A stretch of DNA of 64,000 bases. Origin: Corynebacterium parakroppenstedtii (lineage in GTDB: Bacteria > Actinomycetota > Actinomycetes > Mycobacteriales > Mycobacteriaceae). Position numbers and translations under genes: made by a program. Below the pieces are notes generated by a model, which was not told the origin of the DNA, did not search any database, and saw nothing but the letters and a program-made list of their open reading frames with translations. Location: NCBI RefSeq assembly GCF_019754935.1, contig NZ_JAGSOA010000001.1:248001-312000 (forward strand). The letters run 5' to 3'. How positions within the stretch are numbered: position 1 is the stretch's first letter; the number at the start of each line of letters is the position of its first letter. Positions 18,046-27,555 of the stretch are shown here, piece by piece.

Positions 18046-18392
18046 GGCCGCTAGTTTGGCAATTAATGTCGCACCATCACCGCCGAGACGAGGGCAAAAC
18101 TGCGCACGCTGTGGATAACTATTACCCTGTGGATAACTGGTAGAGCACCATCGGTCACGGCCTCCCAAAGAGCACTGGAAGATACCGTGCCCACCACTAT
18201 TATTGTGAACTAGTGTCGATACGGGGTGATCGTGACGGTACGTGGAGGTACACGGAAACAGGCACGACGGGGCTAAATTCGTGGAATACCACTACTTATC
18301 ATGGTGTTGTGGGTAGTGTCGCGTTAATATCGACCCTTTTAAATAACGACCAATTAAACGACGAAATGAACAAATGATATCGAGGACTAATA
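18046..18392. other. 347-base divergent spacer with DnaA boxes
   Basis: Lies between the divergent DUF4192-like and PAC2 genes and should hold both promoters. Its notable content is the pair of DnaA boxes at 18110-18136. The right half is AT-rich (TTAATATCGACCCTTTTAAA at about 18324-18343). No small gene is apparent. Confidence 0.5.
18110..18136 (-). promoter_or_regulatory. Two perfect DnaA boxes in direct repeat
   Basis: TGTGGATAA occurs at 18110-18118 and again at 18128-18136, which read TTATCCACA on the minus strand, the strongest DnaA-binding consensus. The repeat is longer than the box: CTGTGGATAACT at both places, start to start 18 bases. They lie ~65-90 bases upstream of the DUF4192-like start and ~255 before the PAC2 start. 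Confidence 0.6.
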
Positions 18393-19478
18393 ATGACAAT
18401 GGATAATGACGAAACGATGTACGAGCTTGAATATCCTGAGCCGGAAACACAATCCGACGCTAGTAACGGCCTATCACTCGTCGTAGCGCTCCAGGGCTAC
18501 GCTGACGCTGGCCAAGCTATCGATAACGCAGGGTCGCACATCAAAGCAGCCTTGGAACATGCACCATTAGCGACATTTAATAACGATCTGCTTATTGATT
18601 ATCGCTCACGGCGGCCTGCCGTACATATCGTCGACAATGAGTTAGCACCTGCCGAAAAGACAGAACTCTCCTTAGACGTTGTGCGTGATAATGCAGGAAT
18701 TCCGTTCCTTCTTTTATCCGGGCCGGAACCCGATTTACGTTGGAGTGCGTTTACTGAGGCCGTCACCGACCTCTCTAAACGTTTTAAGGTGACAAAAGCG
18801 GTGAGCCTCTATTCCGCTCCGATGCCGGTTCCTCATACCCGCCCTCTTATCGTGACCCAACATGGCTCGTACAAATCGGATCCGCTCCGGTATCCCCGCT
18901 TTGATGGGCGTATTACCGTACCGGGATCCGCTCAGCTCGAGCTCGAGATGAAAATGGCCAAAGAAGGTATTGAGACGGCAGGGTTTACGGCCCATGTTCC
19001 GCACTACATTGCCGCCTCGGAATATCCCTCTGCGGTGGTCAAACTCCTCCAAGCTGTGGAAGAAACAGCAGGTGTTTCTATTCCTTTGCAGGCCTTGGAA
19101 CGGGAGTCAGAAAAAGTTGAGCGCGAACTCGAAGAGCAGGTTGAGGAGTCGGGTGAGATAGCTGCCGTCGTCCATGCTCTCGAAGCCCAGTATGACCAAG
19201 AAACCGCACGGTATAGGGAGCGTCATGACCGCGGTCTGCTGAGCTCGGACGGCGAGGTGCCCACTGGGGATGAGATCGGCGCAGAACTAGAAAAATTCCT
19301 CGCGCAGGTGAACCGCGATAAAGATACTCAGGATATCGATGCTGGGGATGACAGTACCGAGGATATTGGTGCCGAGTCCTGGGACGAGTCGGATACTCCC
19401 CGTTCTAATGACGAGGACGACAACGGTGGCGACCGTCGGCCACACTCCGATGGAGGCGATGACTCAGACGAAGACTAA
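18393..19478 (+). CDS. PAC2 (proteasome assembly chaperone) family protein
   Basis: A 361-residue cytosolic protein of the PAC2 family. The conserved LVVALQGYADAGQAIDNA stretch lies near the N-terminus, followed by LYSAPMPVPHTRP and the HVPHYIA motif around residue 205-215. The C-terminal third is a predicted coiled coil (ERESEKVERELEEQVEES) ending in a long acidic tail. ATG 18393 has GAGGA eight bases upstream; ATG 18399 is also possible. The family is named after eukaryotic proteasome chaperones, but corynebacteria lack a proteasome core, so the role is open. It precedes the Ski2-type helicase by 22 bases and is probably co-transcribed. Confidence 0.82.
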   Translation: MTMDNDETMYELEYPEPETQSDASNGLSLVVALQGYADAGQAIDNAGSHIKAALEHAPLATFNNDLLIDYRSRRPAVHIVDNELAPAEKTELSLDVVRDNAGIPFLLLSGPEPDLRWSAFTEAVTDLSKRFKVTKAVSLYSAPMPVPHTRPLIVTQHGSYKSDPLRYPRFDGRITVPGSAQLELEMKMAKEGIETAGFTAHVPHYIAASEYPSAVVKLLQAVEETAGVSIPLQALERESEKVERELEEQVEESGEIAAVVHALEAQYDQETARYRERHDRGLLSSDGEVPTGDEIGAELEKFLAQVNRDKDTQDIDAGDDSTEDIGAESWDESDTPRSNDEDDNGGDRRPHSDGGDDSDED

Positions 19479-19500
19479 ACGAGGCTATTAGGATAGAGCC

Positions 19501-22053
19501 GTGAACCTAGCTAGTTATCTTCCCGACCTTGCTGACGTCCCCGAATCCTTATACGACGAAGCAATTTCTGATTCATTTCGAAGCTGGGTTCGCTCGCGAG
19601 GAATTACCCTCTTCCCTGCCCAAGAAGAAGCAATCCTCGGAACAGAAGCCGGTGATAATGTCATCGTCGCAACACCCACCGGTTCTGGGAAATCACTTGT
19701 CGCCTTGTATGCGCATTTCTTCGCCCTCGCGCATAACAGGCGAACATTCTATACAGCGCCAATTAAAGCGCTGGTCAATGAAAAATTCTTTGCCCTGTGC
19801 GACGCCTTTGGTGCGAAAAATGTCGGGATGATGACAGGAGATGCCACTGTCAATGGCAAAGCTCCGATTATTTGTGCAACTGCCGAAATCGTAGCCAATA
19901 TTGCCCTACGCGATGGTCCCGATGCTGAGATAGACCAGGTAGTGATGGACGAGTTCCATTACTATTCCGATCCCCAACGAGGGTGGGCATGGCAAGTTCC
20001 GCTCCTTGAACTTCCATCGACACAATTTATTTTGATGTCTGCCACCTTGGGGGACACAACTTTCCTGCGCAAAGACTTAAGCGCCCGAACGGGACGGGAT
20101 ACAGATCTCGTTGATGGAACTGAACGGCCTGTTCCCCTATCGTTTTCTTACGTCTATACGCCTATTCACGAAACAATTGAGACGCTTATTAAAGACGATA
20201 GGGCGCCCATTTACATTGTTCACTTCTCACAGCGGGAAGCGGCGGAACGTGCTCAAGCCCTCAAAGGGCATGTGAAAATTTCCGCAGAGACCAAGGAAAA
20301 GATTCGCGAAACAATCGGGGACTTTCGTTTTTCCTCAGCATTTGGGCGTCAATTATCCAGTCTCGTCCGTCAAGGCATTGGTGTTCATCACGCGGGCATG
20401 CTCCCGAAATACCGTCGTCTCGTCGAAAAACTTGCCCAGGCTGGCTTACTAACAGTGATTTGTGGAACTGACACACTCGGTGTGGGTATTAACGTTCCTA
20501 TCCGCACGGTGCTTTTTAGTGGGCTCGCGAAATACGATGGCCAGCGACACAGAGTTTTGCGTTCCAGGGAGTTTCACCAGATTGCCGGGCGAGCCGGTCG
20601 CGCTGGTTTTGATACTGCGGGTTATGTCGTCATCGAGGCACCTGAACACGAAATTGAGAATTATCAGGCGCGGCAGAAGGCCGGGAGTGATCCTAAAAAA
20701 CTTAAGAAGCTGCGAAAGAAATCAGCACCAGAAGGTCGCGCAACATGGGCCGAAAGCACCTATGAGCGCCTGATTAACGCTGAGCCGGAACAGATGACCA
20801 GCCAATTTGCGGTATCGAGTTCCATGTTGCTCAACGTTCTGTCCCGCCCGGGGAATGGCTTTGAAGCCATGAAACACCTACTGCGTGGAAATCACGAAAG
20901 CCGTGCAAAGCAAAACCGCCATATTCATATGGCTATTGATTTATTCAGGGGCCTTAAGCAAGCCGGAATAATCGAGCAATCTGACACCCCGGACGATACT
21001 GGTCGTTATTGTCACGTGACCGACGAATTGCAGCGTGACTTTGCATTGAACCAACCGTTATCGCCATTCGCCGTCGCTGCTTTGGAGATTCTCGATCCTG
21101 ATAGCGAGACTTTTACGCTCGATATCATCAGCGTGATGGAGTCAATTCTCGACGATCCGTCGCCGCTACTCCGGGCTCAGGAAAAGAAAGAGCGGGGCGA
21201 AGAGATTGCCGCGCTCAAGGCGGAGGGCGTCGACTACACCGAGCGAATGGCGATTGTCGAGGATATTACGTGGCCGATGCCGCTCAAAGAGGAGCTCGAC
21301 GAGGCGTTTGAGGCATATAGCGAAGGTCACCCGTGGGCGCGAGAATTCTTTCTCTCGCCGAAGTCTGTTGTGCGCCACATGATCGAGCGAGCAATGAACT
21401 TCTCCGACCTCATTGCAGCCTATGGTTTAGCCAGGTCAGAGGGCATTATTCTTCGTTATCTCACTGACGCGTGGCGGACGTTACTCAACACGGTCCCTGC
21501 GGAGTATCACACTGATGAGTTAGATGACATTATTGATTGGCTATCCGAACTCATTATCCAAGTTGACTCGTCATTATTGGATGAATGGAATCGTATGGCT
21601 GATCCCGATACTCCGATCACCGATAAGGAAGTTGAAGAACGTGCCTTCGGTGATGGTAGTGAACGTGCACTCACTGCCAATACGCGGGCATTTACGCGTA
21701 TGGTTCGGAACGTCTTTTTTCGGTTTGTTGAGCTCTTTGCCTTCGAGAAAGAGGACGAGCTCGATGAACTTACCGACCGCGTAGCAACCGAAGATCTAAC
21801 TGACACTCCCGATTGGCCAGCAGCACTCGACGATTACTTCGACAATTTCGCTGATTTAGGCGTGGACGCATCTGCCCGGTCCGCGGACATGATCATCATC
21901 AAAGAAAACGGGCGTTCGTGGTCGGTGCGACAAATTATCGACGATCCGGATGGCAATCACGATTGGGCCATCACCGGGACCGTCGATCTTGATGCGTCTG
22001 ATGAGGCCGGCGACGTTCGACTCTCTGAGCTCAGCATCGTTGAGGGCGATTAG
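19501..22053 (+). CDS. Ski2-like DEAD/DEAH helicase with DUF3516
   Basis: An 850-residue SF2 helicase. Walker A is ATPTGSGKS (57-65), Walker B is DEFH (150-153), motif III SATLGD, then GTDTLGVGINVP and motif VI QIAGRAGRAGFD, which together mark the Ski2/HelY-type RNA helicases. The C-terminal ~400 residues match the DUF3516 region found on actinobacterial members. GTG 19501 starts 22 bases after the PAC2 gene. The family acts in RNA processing or turnover; the substrate here is unknown. Confidence 0.88.
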   Translation: MNLASYLPDLADVPESLYDEAISDSFRSWVRSRGITLFPAQEEAILGTEAGDNVIVATPTGSGKSLVALYAHFFALAHNRRTFYTAPIKALVNEKFFALCDAFGAKNVGMMTGDATVNGKAPIICATAEIVANIALRDGPDAEIDQVVMDEFHYYSDPQRGWAWQVPLLELPSTQFILMSATLGDTTFLRKDLSARTGRDTDLVDGTERPVPLSFSYVYTPIHETIETLIKDDRAPIYIVHFSQREAAERAQALKGHVKISAETKEKIRETIGDFRFSSAFGRQLSSLVRQGIGVHHAGMLPKYRRLVEKLAQAGLLTVICGTDTLGVGINVPIRTVLFSGLAKYDGQRHRVLRSREFHQIAGRAGRAGFDTAGYVVIEAPEHEIENYQARQKAGSDPKKLKKLRKKSAPEGRATWAESTYERLINAEPEQMTSQFAVSSSMLLNVLSRPGNGFEAMKHLLRGNHESRAKQNRHIHMAIDLFRGLKQAGIIEQSDTPDDTGRYCHVTDELQRDFALNQPLSPFAVAALEILDPDSETFTLDIISVMESILDDPSPLLRAQEKKERGEEIAALKAEGVDYTERMAIVEDITWPMPLKEELDEAFEAYSEGHPWAREFFLSPKSVVRHMIERAMNFSDLIAAYGLARSEGIILRYLTDAWRTLLNTVPAEYHTDELDDIIDWLSELIIQVDSSLLDEWNRMADPDTPITDKEVEERAFGDGSERALTANTRAFTRMVRNVFFRFVELFAFEKEDELDELTDRVATEDLTDTPDWPAALDDYFDNFADLGVDASARSADMIIIKENGRSWSVRQIIDDPDGNHDWAITGTVDLDASDEAGDVRLSELSIVEGD

Positions 22054-22094
22054 CCACACGATCAGTAGCTTCCACCTCAATCACGACGCCTCAA

Positions 22095-23051
22095 TCAGGA
22101 CAGAGCATTCGCGTTCCGCGACACTTCTTCGAAAGCCCGCGTAATCTGTCGGCCAATGTGCTGGAACTGCTCTCCCCTGCTCGGTGACGTACTGGAGCGA
22201 TAAGCCAGTCCGATTTCGCGATGGCAGGGCACAGACCCTTTCTTGAACTTCGCGATCGCGATATTTTCCTGGCGTCCTTCCACGGGCAAGGCAGAGGCAG
22301 GCACCAATGTAGAACCCAGGCCACCAGCCACACACTGCACAACCGTCGTCAAACTAGCGACTCGTGTGACAGCTTGGTTTGCTTTTGAGCCTTTACCAGT
22401 ACGGCGGCAGAGATCCAGAACTTGATCACGTAAACAGTGGCCGTCGTCGAGAAGAAGAAGGTTGAGGTCCTCGAGTACCTTCGGGTCAACGTTTGTCTTG
22501 CCAGCTAATTCATGCCCCTCTGGTACGACGAGGAAAAAGTCTTCGTCGTAGAGATGCTGCTCGATTAGTCCACTCTCACCGGATGGGAGGGCAAACACGG
22601 CGACATCGATCGTTCCTTGCTTCAGGCTTTCAACTAAATGGTGGGTTTGTTCTTCGACGATATTCGGTTGAACTTCCGGCATCTCGAGGTTGATGAGCTG
22701 AAGAAGGTGCGGAAGGATATACGGCGCGACGGTGGGGATAATTCCGATCGTGATCGGTCCGGAGGGGGAATCGCTGACGCCTCGAGCATGGGCGACGAAA
22801 TCATCGGTAGTATCCAAGGCTGCGCGTGCGTAAGGAAGGAGAGCTTGCCCAGCCGAGGTGACAATGACTTTCCGTGTTGAGCGTTCAATAAGCTGTAGGT
22901 TCAGGCCGCTCTCGAGAGCAACGAGAGCCTGCGAGAGGGACGGTTGCGAAATCCCCAAACGCGCTGCTGAAGTACTAAAGTGACGGTGCTCCGCGATGGT
23001 CACGAAGGCACGAAGTTGAGCGATTGTAGGGCGATACTCTCTATTATTCAT
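22095..23051 (-). CDS. oxyR: LysR-type peroxide sensor OxyR
   Basis: Transcriptional regulator of hydrogen peroxide defence, 318 residues. It has an N-terminal winged helix (FSTSAARLGISQPSLSQALV) and a LysR substrate domain. The redox pair is in place: C206 and C215 in DDGHCLRDQVLDLC, corresponding to C199/C208 of E. coli OxyR. It is divergent from ahpC with a 119-base spacer, the arrangement seen in many actinobacteria and typical of direct control of ahpC. Confidence 0.93.
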   Translation of the reverse strand: MNNREYRPTIAQLRAFVTIAEHRHFSTSAARLGISQPSLSQALVALESGLNLQLIERSTRKVIVTSAGQALLPYARAALDTTDDFVAHARGVSDSPSGPITIGIIPTVAPYILPHLLQLINLEMPEVQPNIVEEQTHHLVESLKQGTIDVAVFALPSGESGLIEQHLYDEDFFLVVPEGHELAGKTNVDPKVLEDLNLLLLDDGHCLRDQVLDLCRRTGKGSKANQAVTRVASLTTVVQCVAGGLGSTLVPASALPVEGRQENIAIAKFKKGSVPCHREIGLAYRSSTSPSRGEQFQHIGRQITRAFEEVSRNANALS

Positions 23052-23170
23052 GGTTATAACTGTACACTAGATATTTAAGTTTTACCTCTTGACACACCCG
23101 ATAAATCATGCCATGCTTTATAGCGTCAGATAATTAACCAATCGATGACACTTTCAAGTAGGAGGAAGCA
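23052..23170. promoter_or_regulatory. Divergent oxyR-ahpC control region
   Basis: GTTATAAC (23053-23060) is a perfect palindrome directly beside the oxyR start. TTGACA at 23089-23094 is a consensus -35; the best -10 at normal spacing (CATGCT, 23112-23117) is poor, with TTTATAG just after it. AGGAGG at 23160-23165 is the ahpC ribosome-binding site. An OxyR-binding site is expected here, but I cannot place it firmly. Confidence 0.45.
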
Positions 23171-23767
23171 ATGGCATTGCTGACCATCGGTGACCAGTTC
23201 CCTGATTTCGAATTGACCGCACTGAAGGGCGGAGACCTGCGCGAGGTCAACGCTAACCAGCCCGAAGACTACTTCGAGGAGATCAACAACCAGTCCTATG
23301 AGGGCAAGTGGCGTGTCATCTTCTTCTACCCGAAGGATTTTACCTTCGTATGCCCCACCGAAATCGCAGCATTCGGCAAGCTGAATGACGAGTTCGAGGA
23401 TCGCGATACCCAGATCCTCGGTGGCTCCGTCGACAACGAGTTCTCCCACTTCAACTGGCGTGCAACCCACCCGGATCTGAAGACGATTCCGTTCCCGATG
23501 ATTTCTGATATCAAGCACGATCTCATCAAGGCCCTTGGTGTTGAGAATGCTGACGGTGTTGCAGACCGCGCCACCTTCATCGTTGACCCTGACAACGTCA
23601 TCCAGTTCGTGTCCGTCACCCCGGACGCTGTTGGACGTAACGTCGACGAGGTTCTGCGTGTTCTCGATGCACTTCAGTCGGAGGAAGTCTGCGCCTGCAA
23701 CTGGCAGAAGAATGACCCCACCAAGAACATCGACAAGATGGATGTTCTCAACGAAGAGCTGAAGTAA
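23171..23767 (+). CDS. ahpC: Alkyl hydroperoxide reductase AhpC (peroxiredoxin)
   Basis: Two-Cys peroxiredoxin that reduces hydrogen peroxide, organic peroxides and peroxynitrite. The 198-residue protein has the peroxidatic C61 in FTFVCPTEI and resolving cysteines C174/C176 in EEVCACNW, the actinobacterial AhpC arrangement with three cysteines. AGGAGG precedes the ATG by five bases. It is followed by ahpD, its reductant, and preceded divergently by oxyR. Confidence 0.96.
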   Translation: MALLTIGDQFPDFELTALKGGDLREVNANQPEDYFEEINNQSYEGKWRVIFFYPKDFTFVCPTEIAAFGKLNDEFEDRDTQILGGSVDNEFSHFNWRATHPDLKTIPFPMISDIKHDLIKALGVENADGVADRATFIVDPDNVIQFVSVTPDAVGRNVDEVLRVLDALQSEEVCACNWQKNDPTKNIDKMDVLNEELK

Positions 23768-23842
23768 GCACCTGCTTCCAGCTCCATTCGACTGTCTCAG
23801 TCGTCACCGAAACTTTCTCGCTATCACTAAGGACGGTTCATA

Positions 23843-24367
23843 ATGGCACTTGACAACCTTAAAGAGGGTCTCCCGGAGTACGCGAAAGACCTCAAACTGA
23901 ACTTGGGCACCCTCTCGCGCTCGACCGAGCTGTCGGAGCAGCAGCTCTGGGGCACGTTCCTTGCGACTGCTGCAGCAACGCGAAATGACACCATCATCTC
24001 GGAGATTGCTGAGGAAGCATCGCAGCACCTTTCCGATGAGTATGTCAACGCCGCCTACGGTGCAGCGTCGATCATGGCCATGAACAATGTCGCGTACCGC
24101 GCGAAGTCGTTCCTCGGCTCCGACTATGCCCAGGTCCGCATGGGTCTGCGGATGAACATCATCAACAAGTCCGGGATCGACAAGGTTGATTTCGAGCTCA
24201 TGGCTCTCGCTGTGTCGACCATCAACGGTTGCCACGACTGCACCAAGGCTCACGAGAAGACGGTGACGAGTGAAGGCCTGACCAAGGAACAGGTTTTCGA
24301 GGCCGTTAAGATTGCCGCAACCATTCAGGGTGTAGCGCAGGCCATTCAGATCGAGGCTGCTCGGTAG
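23843..24367 (+). CDS. ahpD: AhpD, alkylhydroperoxidase and reductant of AhpC
   Basis: A 174-residue AhpD that passes electrons (from lipoyl-bearing enzymes in M. tuberculosis) to AhpC. The active-site set is complete at the M. tuberculosis numbers: C130 and C133 in GCHDC, H137 in KAH, and E118 upstream. AAGGACGG lies before the ATG. Spacing of 75 bases from ahpC and a terminator after it mark a two-gene operon. Confidence 0.95.
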   Translation: MALDNLKEGLPEYAKDLKLNLGTLSRSTELSEQQLWGTFLATAAATRNDTIISEIAEEASQHLSDEYVNAAYGAASIMAMNNVAYRAKSFLGSDYAQVRMGLRMNIINKSGIDKVDFELMALAVSTINGCHDCTKAHEKTVTSEGLTKEQVFEAVKIAATIQGVAQAIQIEAAR

Positions 24368-24412
24368 AGTTTTTGCCCCTTTGAGTTCAGTGTGACTCTC
24401 CGAGTTTTTCTT

Positions 24413-24441
24413 CCCTGGCGTCCAGTACGCCAGGGATTTTC
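24413..24441 (+). terminator. Intrinsic terminator of ahpCD
   Basis: CCCTGGCGT (24413-24421), loop CCAGT, ACGCCAGGG (24427-24435), then ATTTTC. Nine perfect pairs and a short T-run, 45 bases after ahpD. Confidence 0.85.
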
Positions 24442-24642
24442 TTATGTCGAGCACGGGCCATGTCTGCGCAGCTGATGTTTCCACCGGCCAAGTTTGCGGA
24501 ACCGCGCCATACGCTGCCGGTTTTTCCCGACATACTCCTTATTTGTTCTCCTTGCAATACTTTATCGACAATTATTTGCGGTTGATTTAAAATCTTCTAC
24601 GTCCGAATCTTTGCCCCCCGGTACTGAGGAGAACGTTAGCCT

Positions 24643-25461
24643 GTGGTCCGGCCCGCGCATCTCAGCACGACACGTCGCAGTCCTGGAGATTTAGGCTCCT
24701 CAGAGGAGTCGGCCTCTCCTAGTTCGCCCCACTCTCCTGGCTCGATTGTCTTCAGGGATTTCTCATTGGCCCCTCTCAACGCCGAATCAACTACTACCCC
24801 GGCCGATCCTCCTTCTCGCCCGCTATTGCACATCACTGAGCTGCATATTAACCCCGGGGAATGGGTGGTCGTCTCGGGGCAATCTGGAGCAGGCAAAAGC
24901 CTTTTCCTCAACTCAATTATCGACGCCGGTACACGGCCATCAGTAAATTCATCTCGACATCACAACCCCCACCACGCAGGAATACAAACCACTGGTTACT
25001 GTTCGATCTCAGGAACTCTTGGCTTTTGTGCTCAAAATTCGTCGACGTCACTTGATCCTCTTACCCCTGTGAGGACACAAGTTTCATACGCTTTACCGAG
25101 AGAATCCCGACGAGAAGCAATCGACCATGCAGATGCCCTGCTCGATCGCGTAGGGCTGGACGGCTCCCGTTACCCCCTGGAATTATCCGGAGGCCAACGC
25201 CAGAGAGCCTGTCTTATCCTCGCATTGATTCACCAACCCGACGTCCTTGTCGCAGATGAAGTGACCAGTGCGCTGGACCCCGTCACTTCATTAGCAATAA
25301 GGGATATCCTGTGCGAGTTTTATGACGCCTATCACCCAACAATCGTGATGGCGACGCATGACGTCTCTGGCTTCGTTCCTCTAGCAACACGACATCTGCA
25401 CATTAGTGACGGTGTCGTCGTCGACAAGGACAGTGCAGGGAGAGAAGCCACATGCCGATAG
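24643..25461 (+). CDS. ABC transporter ATPase (DppD/NikD type)
   Basis: ATPase subunit of a peptide/nickel/opine-type importer, 272 residues. Walker A is GQSGAGKS, the signature LSGGQRQRACLIL and Walker B VLVADEVTSALD. The domain between Walker A and the signature is shorter than in usual DppD proteins and lacks the C-terminal oligopeptide-type extension and iron-sulphur cysteines. The GTG at 24643 follows GAGGAG at rather long distance, so the start is not certain. First gene of a six-gene operon (ATPase, ATPase, MFS, binding protein, two permease halves). Confidence 0.85.
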   Translation: MVRPAHLSTTRRSPGDLGSSEESASPSSPHSPGSIVFRDFSLAPLNAESTTTPADPPSRPLLHITELHINPGEWVVVSGQSGAGKSLFLNSIIDAGTRPSVNSSRHHNPHHAGIQTTGYCSISGTLGFCAQNSSTSLDPLTPVRTQVSYALPRESRREAIDHADALLDRVGLDGSRYPLELSGGQRQRACLILALIHQPDVLVADEVTSALDPVTSLAIRDILCEFYDAYHPTIVMATHDVSGFVPLATRHLHISDGVVVDKDSAGREATCR

Positions 25462-26189
25462 TTTCTCCCCCCAACCAGCCGTCGGAGCTCCCTGGATCTC
25501 CTCTTGTCTCTTTACACGACGCCACGTGCGAAGGGCGTTTCCATGCTTGTTCATGCGATCTCCACGCCGGCGAAAAAGTAGGGTTCGTCGGCAAGTCGGG
25601 CTCCGGAAAGACCAGCCTCTTGCGAGCGATAATGGGCAGCCTTCCGTTAGATGACGGCGCTCGCACAGCTCCTGACCACCGTGGATGGTGCGCATTTGTT
25701 CCACAACAGCCAGATGCCACCTTGCATCCTCTCATGACGGTTCAGTCCATCATCCGGGAAGCGACGCTGATCGCAGGAGTGGAAGCGCCCGACTATGAGG
25801 AACTTGTCGGCTCGTTAGGGCTCCCGACGGATGTTTTACATCGGCGGCCTCACCAGTTATCCGGAGGCCAGCGTCAACGTGTTGCTTTAGCTCGTGCACT
25901 AGCAACCCGCCCCTCTGTCGTTCTTGCCGACGAAGTTGTCTCTGCCCTCGACACGGAGAGCGCGACAACAACCATGAGCGTTCTAAGCGCCTACCAGCAA
26001 AAATCATCGTGCGCAGTGGCGGTAACGGGTCATGACGTGAGGTTTATGGTCTCGACGTGTGACCGCATCATCGTTCTTGACGATGGTCGCATTGTTGATG
26101 ATCAAGCCGCAGCAGAGATTGGTAGCTCAGATGTTCCGCAGACCGCGGAATTGATTCACGCCGATCGAATTTTTCGAGGAGGTGTATGA
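25452..26189 (+). CDS. ABC transporter ATPase (DppF/NikE type)
   Basis: Second ATPase subunit, 245 residues. Walker A GKSGSGKTSL, Q-loop in FVPQQPDATLHPLMTV, signature LSGGQRQRVALARAL and Walker B SVVLADEVVSALD. Its ATG 25452 overlaps the first ATPase by ten bases, so the two are coupled and probably pair as a heterodimer. The stop overlaps the MFS gene region. Confidence 0.87.
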   Translation: MPIVSPPNQPSELPGSPLVSLHDATCEGRFHACSCDLHAGEKVGFVGKSGSGKTSLLRAIMGSLPLDDGARTAPDHRGWCAFVPQQPDATLHPLMTVQSIIREATLIAGVEAPDYEELVGSLGLPTDVLHRRPHQLSGGQRQRVALARALATRPSVVLADEVVSALDTESATTTMSVLSAYQQKSSCAVAVTGHDVRFMVSTCDRIIVLDDGRIVDDQAAAEIGSSDVPQTAELIHADRIFRGGV

Positions 26190-26190
26190 C

Positions 26191-27555
26191 GTGAAAGCTT
26201 TGTCGCTATTCGGAGGTCGTCGGAAATCTGGGCAAACGCTCCCCGCGTATATCTACCTGCTGTTGATCAGCCAATTACTGTTCAACATCGGTTTCTATAT
26301 TGTTGTGCCCTTTCTAGCGGTCGTCCTGGCAGATGGTTTTGCTCAAGCCGGAACAATGATTGGCTTAGTCCTCGGTTTGCGGACATTTTCACAACAGGGG
26401 CTGTTCTTTCTCGGCGGAGGGCTCACAGATAAATATGGGGCGCGCCCTATCCTGTTGACGGGGATTTCTCTGCGCGTAATTGGATTCATCACAACCGGCG
26501 TGACCAGCCATTACGCAACGGTCAATGGAAAGAGCGACAATCTGGCCAACACATGGTCACTCGTCGGATTCATAGGCGGCGTCGTCATTATTGGCTTTGC
26601 TGCCGCATTGTTCTCTCCCGCCGTCGAAACGTCATTGGCTGACTCAGGCGCACGCCTCGAAGCCCAAGGAACGAGCACGAGAGCCCACATCTTTGCCTTA
26701 GATTCCGCCTATTCAACCGTCGGCTCTGGACTAGGCCCGCTTATTGGAGCACTGCTCCTTCCTCTCGGGTTCGACATTTGCTGCTACGCGGCAGCTGCGA
26801 TCTTCGTCTTTTTGGGCATCACTCACTTGGTCATGCTCCCCACCTCAGTCCACCCAGCCCGGCGCGGACCGATCACACAAGACTGGAGCCATGTCCTCCG
26901 AGATCGCCGTTTTCTCGTTCTCGCAGCGGCATATTCCATGAGTCTCGTCGCCTATAACCAGATGTATCTGTCCCTGCCTGTGGAATTGACGCGAGGGACG
27001 GGGTCGGATCAATCGATGGGAATCATGTTCCTCATTGCTGGGGTGTGGGTCATCATTCTCCAAGTCCCGCTGGCCCGGATAGCGGCTCGGTATAGCCCCA
27101 CGCGGGCGGTAGCCGTTGGTTTTCTCATCATGGCTAGCTCGTTCACTATCGTCGCAGCGTGCGCACCGTGGTCCCGGAGCTTAGCTCCCGCCATCGCCTT
27201 CGTCGTCGTTCTCAATGTGGGAAACATGATTGTCAGCCCGATCGCGCGCGACCTCGTTGGAGTACACGCGAAGAACATCAAGTTGGGTACGTACTACGGG
27301 GTCCTCAATTCGGTTGGTGGGGCGGCCGTTCTCATCACTTCGCCGCTTCTCGGAAAGCTTTTAAACAGTGCCTACCATCCCACGCAATCAGCAATGATTC
27401 CGTGGATCGTTCTTGCTGCCGGGATGGTGGGTGCTGCCATCACTATTTACGTGTGGGGCCGACGCACGGCGAGGCTTTTACAAGAGCCACATCATGCCGA
27501 CGCGCCTGACAACTCATCACAATTAACTGATCAGATAGAGGAGTTCTCATCATGA
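26191..27555 (+). CDS. Major facilitator superfamily exporter inside the ABC operon
   Basis: A 454-residue MFS protein of the drug/metabolite exporter (DHA1-like) type with about 12 membrane segments. The N-half has the loop 2-3 motif GGGLTDKYGARPILLTG. I chose GTG 26191 because GAGGAGG lies eight bases upstream; GTG 26182 is also in frame. Its stop overlaps the ATG of the binding-protein gene (ATGA), so it is a true member of the operon and not an insertion. An exporter within an Opp/Nik-type importer operon recalls the staphylopine system (CntE with CntABCDF). Confidence 0.85.
   Translation: MKALSLFGGRRKSGQTLPAYIYLLLISQLLFNIGFYIVVPFLAVVLADGFAQAGTMIGLVLGLRTFSQQGLFFLGGGLTDKYGARPILLTGISLRVIGFITTGVTSHYATVNGKSDNLANTWSLVGFIGGVVIIGFAAALFSPAVETSLADSGARLEAQGTSTRAHIFALDSAYSTVGSGLGPLIGALLLPLGFDICCYAAAAIFVFLGITHLVMLPTSVHPARRGPITQDWSHVLRDRRFLVLAAAYSMSLVAYNQMYLSLPVELTRGTGSDQSMGIMFLIAGVWVIILQVPLARIAARYSPTRAVAVGFLIMASSFTIVAACAPWSRSLAPAIAFVVVLNVGNMIVSPIARDLVGVHAKNIKLGTYYGVLNSVGGAAVLITSPLLGKLLNSAYHPTQSAMIPWIVLAAGMVGAAITIYVWGRRTARLLQEPHHADAPDNSSQLTDQIEEFSS

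Noticed and set aside
18046..18168. Extending the DUF4192-like gene to 18168
   Set aside because: The added residues are encoded by the DnaA-box repeats and show no family resemblance; ATG 18045 is a better start.
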